The notes under the pieces are model-generated. The model was not told the origin of the DNA, did no database searches, and worked only from the letters and a program-made list of their open reading frames with translations. Positions 1-5,460 of a stretch of 5,460 bases of DNA are shown here, in pieces. Both the position numbers and the translations under genes were made by a program. The stretch is taken from positions 1-5,460 of the forward strand of contig JAJXTJ010000112.1 of NCBI GenBank assembly GCA_021783895.1, in the 5' to 3' direction. Each line of letters opens with the position of its first letter. Positions within the stretch are counted from its first letter, which is position 1. The DNA is from Pseudomonadota bacterium (GTDB lineage Bacteria; Pseudomonadota; Gammaproteobacteria; Burkholderiales; Sulfuricellaceae).

Positions 1-341
1 TGGCTGTTGGAGTCAGTGGCCTTCAGGGCATCGATTCGTGCCTTGACGGCTTCAACCAGTGCCGGGTTGAGCGGTCCCTGGTTTGAACCACCGGAAGCAG
101 TAGCATTGTAGGGCTGGGGCAAGGTCACGGAGGGGCGTCCCCAGAAGTATTTTGGCTCAGCGAAATTCTGGCCAATCAGCTGGGAGCCTACTGGCTTTCC
201 ATCCCGGAATAGCACACTGCCGCTGGCAGTATCGTGCAGCAGTGTCTGGGCGATGACGGTCACCGCCGCCGGGTAGGCCAGTCCGGTGATTGCGGTTAGC
301 AGCACAAACAGGCTGACAGCAGGACGTAACAGGTCTTTCAT
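1..341 (-). CDS. kdpC: Potassium-transporting ATPase subunit KdpC (N-terminal part, cut by window edge)
   Basis: KdpC is the small single-span subunit of the KdpFABC K+ pump. It stabilises the KdpA-KdpB complex and is thought to raise its nucleotide affinity. The 113 codons present begin [15 protein letters not shown], a short cytoplasmic N-terminus running into one membrane segment (about residues 7-30). A periplasmic part follows with the family signatures [15 protein letters not shown] and [10 protein letters not shown]. coli KdpC is about 190 residues, so roughly 75 C-terminal residues, including the conserved region expected near residue 130, lie beyond the left edge. Nothing suggests a pseudogene: the frame is open to base 1. 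The start at 341 is fixed by AAGGAGA at 347-353, five bases upstream. The kdpB stop is 14 bases upstream of this start, so kdpC is the last visible gene of the operon; kdpDE may follow outside the window. Confidence 0.96.
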   Translation of the reverse strand, partial: MKDLLRPAVSLFVLLTAITGLAYPAAVTVIAQTLLHDTASGSVLFRDGKPVGSQLIGQNFAEPKYFWGRPSVTLPQPYNATASGGSNQGPLNPALVEAVKARIDALKATDSNS

Positions 342-355
342 GGCAATCTCCTTTT

Positions 356-2422
356 TCAGGCCAACCCGAAGGCAACGAGGCCCAGGTCGATGAGCTTGAT
401 GCCCACAAACGGGACGACCAGGCCTCCCAGGCCATATACCAGCAAATTACGGCGCAGCAGGATCGCAGCACCCAGCGGCTGGTATTTGACGCCCTTCAGA
501 GCCAGCGGGATCAGGAACACGATGATGAGCGCGTTGAAAATCACCGCCGAAAGTATGGCCGATGCGGGGCTGGCAAGCCCCATGATGTTGAGTGCTTCCA
601 ACTGCGGATAGGTGGTGACGAAAGCGGCTGGGATGATGGCGAAATACTTGGCCACATCATTGGCGATGCTGAAGGTGGTTAGCGAACCGCGCGTCATCAG
701 CATCTGCTTCCCGGTTTCCACCACCTCGATCAGCTTGGTCGGATTGGAATCCAGGTCCACCATATTGCCCGCTTCTTTCGCTGCCTGGGTGCCGCTATTC
801 ATGGCTACTGCCACATCCGCCTGGGCCAACGCTGGCGCATCGTTGGTACCGTCGCCAGTCATGGCCACCAGCCGGCCTTCGGACTGGTGCCGGCGGATCA
901 GGGCGAGTTTATCCTCCGGCGTGGCTTCCGCCAGAAAATCATCCACGCCCGCTTCGGCAGCAATGGCCGCAGCTGTGAGTCGGTTGTCGCCAGTAATCAT
1001 GACCGTGCGTATTCCCATGCGGCGCAGTTCGGCGAATCTTTCCTTGATTCCACCCTTGACGACATCCTTGAGTTCGACCATACCCAGCACTTTGGCGCCA
1101 TCAGCCACCACCAGCGGCGTGCTGCCGCGTCGTGCGGCTTCATCCACGGCATTTCGGATCGCGGTCGGGAAGCTGCCGCCCAGCGCTTGAACATGCAGGC
1201 GGATGGCGTCTGCCGCCCCTTTGCGGATCTGTCGCTCGCCCATATCAACGCCGCTCATGCGAGTCTTGGCCGAAAAATGAACGAAATTGGCGTTAAGCGA
1301 TTGAATATCACGACTACGCAGGTTGAATTTCTGCTTGGCGAGCACCACGATGCTGCGACCTTCGGGGGTTTCGTCAGCCAGGGAGGCCAATTGGGCTGCA
1401 TCTGCCAGTTCCGCTTCCGTGAAATGATCGGCCGGGATGAAGGCCGATGCCTGGCGGTTTCCCAGGGTGATGGTCCCAGTCTTGTCGAGCAGCAACACAT
1501 CCACATCGCCTGCCGCTTCCACGGCGCGGCCGGAAGTGGCGATAACGTTGGCCTGCATCATCCGGCTCATGCCGGCAACCCCAATCGCAGAAAGCAGACC
1601 CGCAATGGTGGTGGGGATCAGGCAGACCAGCAGCGCAATCAGCACAGTGATGCTGATAGGCGTGCCCGATTTCGCTACCGCTACACTGAATATTGAGAAG
1701 GGCAGCAGCGTGACGATGACACCGAGAAACACTATCGTCAACGCCACCAGCAGGATGGTCAGGGCAATCTCGTTGGGGGTTTTTTGGCGCTTGGCATTTT
1801 CCACCATTGCGATCATGCGGTCCACAAAGGTTTCGCCAGGATTGGTGGTCACGCGCATCACGATCCAGTCAGATAACACGCGGGTGCCGCTGGTTACGGC
1901 AGAGAAGTCGCCGCCAGATTCGCGAATTACCGGCGCCGATTCCCCAGTGATGGCGGACTCATCCACCGAAGCTACCCCTTCAGTAACTTCGCCATCGGCC
2001 GGGATGGTATCGCCAGCGTGGACGACCACGAAGTCGCCTTTGCGCAATTGGGAAGCGAACACCTTGGACCACTCGGTAATGGCATGGGGGCCTTTCAGCA
2101 ATTTGGCCCAGGTTTCCTTCTTCAGGCCGCGCAAAGAGGCGGCCTGCGCCTTGCTGCGGCCTTCCGCTAAGGCTTCTGCAAAGTTGGCGAACAGTACCGT
2201 GAACCAGAGCCACAGGGCCACGGCCAGAATGAATCCGGCTGCCGCTTCACCGTGCCCACCCAGGGCTTGCACCCACAGGGCGGTGGTCAGGATACTGCCC
2301 ACATACACAACGAACATCACGGGGTTGCGCCACTGCACGCGGGGATCGAGTTTACGGAAAGCGTCCAGGACGGCGGGCTTTACCAGCACCGGATCGAACA
2401 TCGAAAACTGTTTGTGAGACAT
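356..2422 (-). CDS. kdpB: Potassium-transporting P-type ATPase, ATP-binding subunit KdpB
   Basis: KdpB is the catalytic subunit that hydrolyses ATP to energise K+ import through KdpA in the inner membrane. The 688 residues (E. coli about 682) carry every P-type ATPase landmark. These are two N-terminal membrane spans (about 35-52 and 62-82), the actuator motif TGES at 159-162, CLIPTT at 267-272 in the middle of the membrane domain, and the phosphorylation motif DKTGT with acceptor Asp313. The nucleotide domain has Phe383 and the KGA loop at 401-403. TGDN lies at 477-480, TPEDK at 501-505 and GDGTNDAP at 523-530. Asp589 and Lys592 in [10 protein letters not shown] match the KdpB-specific charged pair that couples to KdpA. 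Ser162, the inhibitory phosphorylation site in E. coli, is kept. The start at 2422 (MSHKQFSMF, matching E. coli MSRKQLALF) is preferred over an in-frame ATG 26 codons upstream, which would lie inside kdpA. No broken motif is seen. Confidence 0.98.
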   Translation of the reverse strand: MSHKQFSMFDPVLVKPAVLDAFRKLDPRVQWRNPVMFVVYVGSILTTALWVQALGGHGEAAAGFILAVALWLWFTVLFANFAEALAEGRSKAQAASLRGLKKETWAKLLKGPHAITEWSKVFASQLRKGDFVVVHAGDTIPADGEVTEGVASVDESAITGESAPVIRESGGDFSAVTSGTRVLSDWIVMRVTTNPGETFVDRMIAMVENAKRQKTPNEIALTILLVALTIVFLGVIVTLLPFSIFSVAVAKSGTPISITVLIALLVCLIPTTIAGLLSAIGVAGMSRMMQANVIATSGRAVEAAGDVDVLLLDKTGTITLGNRQASAFIPADHFTEAELADAAQLASLADETPEGRSIVVLAKQKFNLRSRDIQSLNANFVHFSAKTRMSGVDMGERQIRKGAADAIRLHVQALGGSFPTAIRNAVDEAARRGSTPLVVADGAKVLGMVELKDVVKGGIKERFAELRRMGIRTVMITGDNRLTAAAIAAEAGVDDFLAEATPEDKLALIRRHQSEGRLVAMTGDGTNDAPALAQADVAVAMNSGTQAAKEAGNMVDLDSNPTKLIEVVETGKQMLMTRGSLTTFSIANDVAKYFAIIPAAFVTTYPQLEALNIMGLASPASAILSAVIFNALIIVFLIPLALKGVKYQPLGAAILLRRNLLVYGLGGLVVPFVGIKLIDLGLVAFGLA

Positions 2423-2428
2423 GATGGA

Positions 2429-2434
2429 CTCCTT
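2429..2434 (-). promoter_or_regulatory. Ribosome binding site that fixes the kdpB start
   Basis: AAGGAG reads on the minus strand six bases before the ATG at 2422, within the 16-base gap between the kdpA stop and the kdpB start. It supports the 688-residue form of KdpB over a longer reading that begins inside kdpA. Confidence 0.8.
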
Positions 2435-2438
2435 GCAC

Positions 2439-4226
2439 TCAATGGACGCCGAAAAGCATGAGATGCTCAATGGCTGGTCCCAGCGCGAGCGCAGGAACAT
2501 AGTTCAGGGCACCAACCAGCAAGACCGTGCCTATCAGGAGCGTGATGAACATCAGCCCATGAGTCGGCATCGTGCCGCTAGTCACGGCAATGCGTTTCTT
2601 GGCTGCCAGGGCGCCCGCCAGGGCGAGTACCGGCACAATCACGCCGAATCGGCCAAACCACATGGCGATGGCGGTCATGCCGTTATAGAAGGGCGTGTTC
2701 GCGGAAATCCCGGCAAAGGCGCTGCCGTTGTTGTTGGCGGCGGAAGTGAAGGTGTACAGGATTTCGCTGAAGCCGTGCGCGCCGGGGTTGGCTATGCCGG
2801 CTATGCCGTCGACCGCGATCACGGCTACGGCTGTGCAGGCCAGCACCAGCAAGGGTGTAACGAGAATGGCTATGGACACCATTTTCATCTCGAAGGCTTC
2901 GATCTTCTTGCCCAAGTATTCCGGGGTCCGTCCGATCATCAACCCGGCGATGAACACCGCCATCACGGCAAACACCAGCATGCCATAGAGCCCGCTGCCA
3001 ACGCCGCCAAACACCACTTCGCCCAGCATCATGTTCCACAGAGGCACGAAACCACCCATCGGCATGAAGGAATCATGCATGGCATTGACTGCACCGCAGG
3101 AGGCCAGCGTGGTGATGGTAGCAAAGAGTCCTGAATCGGCAATACCAAAGCGGGTTTCCTTGCCCTCCATGTTGCCAGCACTCATGTCCACGCCCAACCG
3201 GGCCAACAGCGGGTTGCCCTGTTGCTCAAAATGCATTGCAACAACGGCCATGACGACGAACATCAGCGTCATCGCCGCCAATACTGCCCAGCCCTGGCGC
3301 GTGTCGCCGACCATGCGGCCGAAGGTAAGGCACAGTGCACCGGGGATCAGGAATATCGACAGCATCTGGACAAAATTGCTGAGCGGCGTCGGGTTTTCAT
3401 ACGGATGCGCCGAGTTGGCGTTGAAGAAGCCGCCGCCATTGGTGCCGAGCATCTTGATGGCTTCTTGGGACGCAACTGGCCCCATGGCCAGGGTTTGCAC
3501 CTGTGTAGTTGCCGGTTCAGTAACTGGATTGCCCTTTTCATCCTTGAGCGGTTGCCCGGCGGTATCCAGCTTCGGGTTGTCGTAGTGGGTGACTTCCAGT
3601 GTGGTTACATCCTTGTAGCTGTCGAAGTTTTGAATCACGCCCTGGCTCACCAGGAAGATCGCGAAAATAAAGGAAAGCGGTAGTAGCACGTAGAGCGTGA
3701 TACGCGTGATGTCCACCCAAGCGTTGCCGATGATGTTAGCCGTGTGACGAGAAAACCCCCGGATCAGGGCGATCACCACCACGATGCCGGTGACTGCCGA
3801 GAAAAAGTTTTGCACGGTCAAGCCCAGCATCTGTGTCAAATAGCTCATGGTGGATTCACCGCTGTAGCCTTGCCAGTTGGTATTGGTGGCGAAGCTGATG
3901 GCGGTGTTGAAGGAAGAGTCAGGACTGACATTGGCCATGGCCTGCGGGTTCAGAGGCAGCCAGGATTGCAGCCTCTGCAGGGCATATACCGCCAGAATGC
4001 CGATCAGGTTGAAGAGCAGGATTGCAAAAGCGTATTTCAGCCAACCCATCTCCTCGCTGGCGTTGATGCCGCAAAGACGGTAAAGAGCATTTTCTACCCA
4101 CCTGCCAAGACGGGGGGCTATGCCTTGCCCTTCCATCACATTGGCTATATAGATGCCCAGCGGCTTGACCAAGCTAAGCAATAGCACTAAATAGAGTATC
4201 AACAGGATCCAGGCATGATAGCTCAT
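2439..4226 (-). CDS. kdpA: Potassium-transporting ATPase, K+-binding channel subunit KdpA
   Basis: KdpA belongs to the superfamily of K+ transporters (Trk/Ktr-like) and forms the K+ selectivity filter of the KdpFABC pump in the inner membrane. The protein has about ten membrane spans and all four pore-loop signatures in order: TNTNWQ (114-119), GTNGGGFF (261-268), [11 protein letters not shown] (376-386) and [10 protein letters not shown] (495-504). Gln119 corresponds to E. coli Gln116, a known K+-affinity position. Other family blocks are [11 protein letters not shown] (248-258), [14 protein letters not shown] (402-415) and [11 protein letters not shown] (431-441). At 595 residues it is longer than E. 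coli KdpA (557). Most of the surplus sits at about 212-242, between a membrane span and the second pore loop, hence probably periplasmic. The start at 4226 has GGAGG seven bases upstream, and its ATG overlaps the kdpF stop (ATGA), indicating translational coupling. Confidence 0.98.
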   Translation of the reverse strand: MSYHAWILLILYLVLLLSLVKPLGIYIANVMEGQGIAPRLGRWVENALYRLCGINASEEMGWLKYAFAILLFNLIGILAVYALQRLQSWLPLNPQAMANVSPDSSFNTAISFATNTNWQGYSGESTMSYLTQMLGLTVQNFFSAVTGIVVVIALIRGFSRHTANIIGNAWVDITRITLYVLLPLSFIFAIFLVSQGVIQNFDSYKDVTTLEVTHYDNPKLDTAGQPLKDEKGNPVTEPATTQVQTLAMGPVASQEAIKMLGTNGGGFFNANSAHPYENPTPLSNFVQMLSIFLIPGALCLTFGRMVGDTRQGWAVLAAMTLMFVVMAVVAMHFEQQGNPLLARLGVDMSAGNMEGKETRFGIADSGLFATITTLASCGAVNAMHDSFMPMGGFVPLWNMMLGEVVFGGVGSGLYGMLVFAVMAVFIAGLMIGRTPEYLGKKIEAFEMKMVSIAILVTPLLVLACTAVAVIAVDGIAGIANPGAHGFSEILYTFTSAANNNGSAFAGISANTPFYNGMTAIAMWFGRFGVIVPVLALAGALAAKKRIAVTSGTMPTHGLMFITLLIGTVLLVGALNYVPALALGPAIEHLMLFGVH

Positions 4227-4315
4227 GAGAAATCCTCCGGATTAAGCAGGGCTGCAATCAGGTAGATGAGCAGCGCGACAGCGACAACGGCGCTGACGAT
4301 ATGGAATAGGCTCAT
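4223..4315 (-). CDS. kdpF: Potassium-transporting ATPase small membrane subunit KdpF
   Basis: KdpF is a single-span peptide that sits at the KdpA-KdpB interface and stabilises the complex, without being strictly needed for transport. This copy is 30 residues long (E. coli 29). It begins MSLFHIVSAVVAVALL, has one hydrophobic helix over about residues 4-24, and ends with ALLNPEDFS, close to the E. coli ending YALINAEAF. The start at 4315 is fixed by a strong GGGGAGG at 4321-4327, five bases upstream; this motif lies inside the preceding small ORF. A longer in-frame reading from 4432 (69 codons) would add an Arg/Gly-rich tail unlike any KdpF and is rejected. The gene overlaps its neighbours by ATGA at both ends, so translation of the upstream peptide, KdpF and KdpA is probably coupled. 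Confidence 0.94.
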   Translation of the reverse strand: MSLFHIVSAVVAVALLIYLIAALLNPEDFS

Positions 4316-4404
4316 TGTGTCCTCCCCAGTCTTGCACAGCCCATGGCGAGGGCTACGACCAGGCCGAAGAAAACCACGACGACCACCAAATAGAAGAAAT
4401 CCAT
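4312..4404 (-). CDS. Unnamed 30-residue membrane peptide, first ORF of the kdp operon
   Basis: I do not recognise a named family for this ORF. It encodes 30 residues starting MDFFYLVV, followed by a hydrophobic run over about residues 3-20 (VVVFFGLVVALAM). It then has a short polar tail, GCARLGRTQ, with one Cys (22) and two Arg, so by the positive-inside rule the C-terminus is probably cytoplasmic. Support for real translation: GGAGG at 4410-4414 is five bases before the ATG, and the TGA overlaps the kdpF ATG (ATGA), the same arrangement as kdpF-kdpA. It is also the first ORF after the predicted operon promoter. It could be a second accessory subunit of the Kdp pump, or a leader peptide that couples translation into kdpF. 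From memory, similar short Cys-Arg-Leu-tailed ORFs precede kdpF in other bacteria, but I could not verify this. Function is unknown. Confidence 0.72.
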   Translation of the reverse strand: MDFFYLVVVVVFFGLVVALAMGCARLGRTQ

Positions 4405-4437
4405 GTTCGCCTCCGAATATTGCTCGATACAAGGCAA

Positions 4438-4443
4438 ATGATA
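4438..4443 (-). promoter_or_regulatory. Candidate -10 box of the kdp operon promoter
   Basis: TATCAT on the minus strand (four of six bases match TATAAT) would place transcription start near 4431, about 27 bases before the first ORF of the operon. No good -35 hexamer lies 16-18 bases upstream (CAGAAT at 17), as expected for an activator-dependent promoter. The assignment rests on spacing and is tentative. Confidence 0.35.
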
Positions 4444-4479
4444 GGCACTACGAGCTCAAGATTCTGGAAAAATGCAGAT

Positions 4480-4506
4480 GGGGGGTATTAAATTTCCGTA
4501 AAAATA
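4480..4506 (-). promoter_or_regulatory. Candidate KdpE response-regulator operator
   Basis: Read on the minus strand, the site is a T-rich run TATTTTTAC, then GGAAA, then TTTAATAC, followed by a run of six C. It resembles the E. coli KdpE site as I recall it: two T-rich half-sites of the form TTTATAC/TTTACAC followed by CCCC. The half-sites here are 10-13 bases apart depending on alignment, against 11 in E. coli. With the candidate -10 at 4438-4443, the site falls at about -75 to -50, close to the E. coli operator position. No kdpE gene is in the window, so the regulator is inferred. Confidence 0.45.
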
Positions 4507-4582
4507 GGCGCTGCTACTGCTACTAACGGATGAAATTCTTTTAGGGCGTTAGAGATGTTTTGAATGGCTGCATTCGCTTTCT

Positions 4583-4591
4583 TGGTATATT
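4583..4591 (+). promoter_or_regulatory. Candidate extended -10 promoter of the glutathione transferase gene
   Basis: TGGTATATT matches the extended -10 form TGnTATAAT at all but one position. It would start transcription near 4598, about 27 bases before the gst ATG. The nearest -35-like hexamer (TTGAAT, 4560-4565) is 20 bases upstream, too far to be ideal, but extended -10 promoters tolerate a poor -35. Confidence 0.4.
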
Positions 4592-4624
4592 CAAAGCTGG
4601 TGAAAAAATTGAGGAGAAGAAGGA

Positions 4625-5239
4625 ATGAAGCTCTACTATAGCCCTGGTGCCTGTTCACTTTCCCCGCATATCGTCCTGGCCGAATCCGGCCTTGCCTTCG
4701 ACCTCGAAAAAGTGAATCTGGCGGCCAAGAAAACCGAGCATGGCGCTGACTATTGGAAAATTAACCCCAAAGGGTACGTTCCTACGCTTGAACTGGACAA
4801 CGGCCAGCTGCTGACCGAAGGTCCGGCGATTGTTCAGTATCTGGCCGATTTGGTCCCGCAAAAGAAACTCGCCGCGCCCGCAGGAACGCTGGAACGCTAT
4901 CGCCTGCAAGAATGGCTGAATTTCATTTCCACCGAACTGCACAAGTCCTTTTCGCCGCTGTTCAACCCAAAGGCACCGGACGACTGGAAGTCAATGGTCA
5001 GAGAACTACTCAACAGACGGCTTGAAATTGTTGCCAGGCAACTAGAAGGCAGAAGCTATTTGATGGGTGAAGATTTCACGGTGGCGGATGCCTATCTGTA
5101 CACGGTTCTCAGTTGGGCAAAGCACGTCAAGCTCGATCTTTCATCCATGCCAATGCTGTCAGCCTACATGGATCGGGTCGCGGCACGCCCGGCGGTTCAC
5201 GCCACACTGGTGGCAGAAAAACTCATTGCCCACCCGTGA
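4625..5239 (+). CDS. gstA: Glutathione S-transferase, bacterial beta class
   Basis: This is a cytosolic enzyme that conjugates glutathione to electrophiles or handles mixed disulfides. The 204 residues match E. coli GstA along the whole length. An N-terminal thioredoxin-like domain (1-80) opens MKLYYSPGACSLSPHI, with the beta-class active-site Cys10. It continues with the cis-proline motif at Val52-Pro53 and the glutathione-binding stretch LLTEGPAIVQYLAD (62-75). The helical C-terminal domain (about 88-204) has TELHKSFSPLF with His106, the second beta-class glutathione contact. It also has FTVADAYL (151-158), whose Thr152-Asp155 pair forms the N-capping box conserved in the family. The start at 4625 is supported by AGGAG at 4612-4616, eight bases upstream. 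The gene is divergent from kdp and convergent with tRNA-Cys, which begins ten bases after its stop. It is probably monocistronic; no link to K+ uptake is apparent. Confidence 0.95.
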   Translation: MKLYYSPGACSLSPHIVLAESGLAFDLEKVNLAAKKTEHGADYWKINPKGYVPTLELDNGQLLTEGPAIVQYLADLVPQKKLAAPAGTLERYRLQEWLNFISTELHKSFSPLFNPKAPDDWKSMVRELLNRRLEIVARQLEGRSYLMGEDFTVADAYLYTVLSWAKHVKLDLSSMPMLSAYMDRVAARPAVHATLVAEKLIAHP

Positions 5240-5249
5240 AAGTGAGATG

Positions 5250-5323
5250 TGGAGGCGGGGGTCGGAATCGAACCGGCGTAGACGGCTTTGCAGGCCGCTG
5301 CATGACCACTCTGCCACCCCGCC
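5250..5323 (-). tRNA. tRNA-Cys (anticodon GCA)
   Basis: A 74-base tRNA reads on the minus strand with acceptor stem GGCGGGG/CCCCGCC, discriminator U and an encoded CCA end. The anticodon arm is GCGGC-CTGCAAA-GCCGT, giving anticodon GCA (Cys). The D arm has a three-base-pair stem (GCA/TGC), as in E. coli tRNA-Cys, and the T loop is TTCGATT. The T stem, GCCGG with CCGAC, contains one C-A mismatch at the second pair. The 3' end lies ten bases from the gst stop. It is probably co-transcribed behind tRNA-Gly, matching the E. coli glyW-cysT order. Confidence 0.96.
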
Positions 5324-5358
5324 TTGGGGTGTGATGCTGCGAAGGTTTAGAAACTGAA

Positions 5359-5387
5359 AGGGGAAAATGTACTGGCCATTTTCCCCT
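5359..5387. repeat. Perfect 11-bp inverted repeat between the two tRNA genes
   Basis: AGGGGAAAATG and CATTTTCCCCT flank a seven-base loop. In the tRNA transcript (minus strand) the hairpin would form between the tRNA-Gly 3' end and the tRNA-Cys 5' end. It is followed by TTCAGTTTCT, which is not a clean U-tract. It could be a processing signal, a weak attenuator between the tRNAs, or a residual terminator. Nothing else is seen in the 71-base spacer. Confidence 0.8.
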
Positions 5388-5394
5388 GGAAAAG

Positions 5395-5460
5395 TGGAGC
5401 GGGAGACGAGTCTCGAACTCGCGACCTCAACCTTGGCAAGGTTGCGCTATACCAACTGAG
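5395..5460 (-). tRNA. tRNA-Gly (anticodon GCC), 5' end cut by the window edge
   Basis: Sixty-six bases on the minus strand match E. coli tRNA-Gly(GCC) closely. They include the D-loop stretch CTCAGTTGGTA, anticodon loop TTGCCAA (GCC, Gly), T arm GCGAG-TTCGAGA-CTCGT and acceptor 3' strand CTCCCGC, followed by U and an encoded CCA. About ten bases of the 5' end, including the acceptor 5' strand (expected GCGGGAG), lie beyond the right edge. It is transcribed ahead of tRNA-Cys with a 71-base spacer. Confidence 0.95.

Noticed and set aside
887..1696. Long plus-strand open frame of 269 codons opposite kdpB
   Set aside because: It lies wholly antisense to the motif-rich kdpB coding sequence. Its translation is His/Gln/Arg-rich with no recognisable domain, as expected of the opposite strand of a GC-biased gene.
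1437..2417. Plus-strand open frame of 326 codons opposite kdpB
   Set aside because: It is a shadow of the kdpB frame: Ser/Thr/Ala-rich low-complexity translation, no ribosome binding site of note, and no family resemblance.
2423..2500. Longer KdpB with 26 extra N-terminal residues
   Set aside because: The extension would overlap the end of kdpA. The downstream ATG at 2422 has AAGGAG at proper spacing and gives an N-terminus matching E. coli KdpB.
2421..3134. Plus-strand open frame of 237 codons opposite kdpA
   Set aside because: Very His/Gly-rich translation with no domain, entirely antisense to conserved KdpA pore motifs.
4316..4432. Longer 69-residue reading of kdpF
   Set aside because: The added Gly/Arg-rich stretch is unlike KdpF and overlaps the better-supported small ORF. 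The ATG at 4315 has a near-perfect ribosome binding site.
4513..4524. Tandem GCTACT hexamer in the kdp-gst intergenic region
   Set aside because: Two perfect copies of six bases are compatible with chance, and no regulator is known to me for this sequence.
4266..4526. Plus-strand open frame of 86 codons across the kdp leader
   Set aside because: It is antisense to kdpF and the small ORF, its translation is Arg/Pro-rich, and it would run through the likely kdp promoter and KdpE site.
5217..5246. Possible intrinsic terminator for the tRNA unit (minus strand, T-run at 5217-5221)
   Set aside because: The stem before the T-run is only CTCA/TGAG with a 17-base loop, too weak to call. It is mentioned only as the sole candidate.
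5067..5357. Plus-strand frames running from the end of gst through the tRNA-Cys gene
   Set aside because: They overlap gst in another frame and continue through a structurally convincing tRNA gene, so they are not credible proteins.

Overview
This window is an ordinary, intact-looking stretch of a proteobacterial chromosome, most likely a betaproteobacterium. That placement is an inference from moderate-to-high GC content, a KdpB that is close to the Escherichia coli protein, a beta-class glutathione transferase and tRNA genes with encoded CCA ends. No mobile element, CRISPR array, prophage or defence gene is visible.

The left four fifths (1-4404, minus strand) hold a high-affinity K+ uptake operon, read right to left. 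It starts with a 30-residue membrane peptide without a recognised name (4312-4404), then kdpF (4223-4315), kdpA (2439-4226), kdpB (356-2422) and the first 113 codons of kdpC, which runs off the left edge. The first two junctions are 4-base ATGA stop/start overlaps. The next two are gaps of 16 and 14 bases, each with a good Shine-Dalgarno sequence. KdpA is the K+-selective channel-like subunit, KdpB the P-type ATPase that drives it, KdpC a stabilising subunit and KdpF a small membrane stabiliser. All diagnostic motifs of KdpA and KdpB are present. The kdpDE sensor/regulator genes are not in the window. They may lie beyond kdpC, and a T-rich, C-tailed site upstream of the operon (4480-4506) looks like a KdpE operator.

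The 220 bases between the divergent kdp operon and the next gene (4405-4624) hold both promoters. On the plus strand, 4625-5239 encodes a beta-class glutathione S-transferase very similar to E. coli GstA.

The right end holds two tRNA genes on the minus strand: tRNA-Cys(GCA) (5250-5323), and tRNA-Gly(GCC) cut by the right edge (from 5395). Transcription runs Gly to Cys, the order of E. coli glyW-cysT, but the E. coli partner leuZ is absent because gst follows immediately and convergently. The 71-base tRNA spacer contains a perfect 11-bp inverted repeat.

The points most worth a second look are the small ORF ahead of kdpF, the putative KdpE operator, the inter-tRNA hairpin, and an enlarged loop in KdpA that contains a short internal repeat. 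None of these amounts to a new system.
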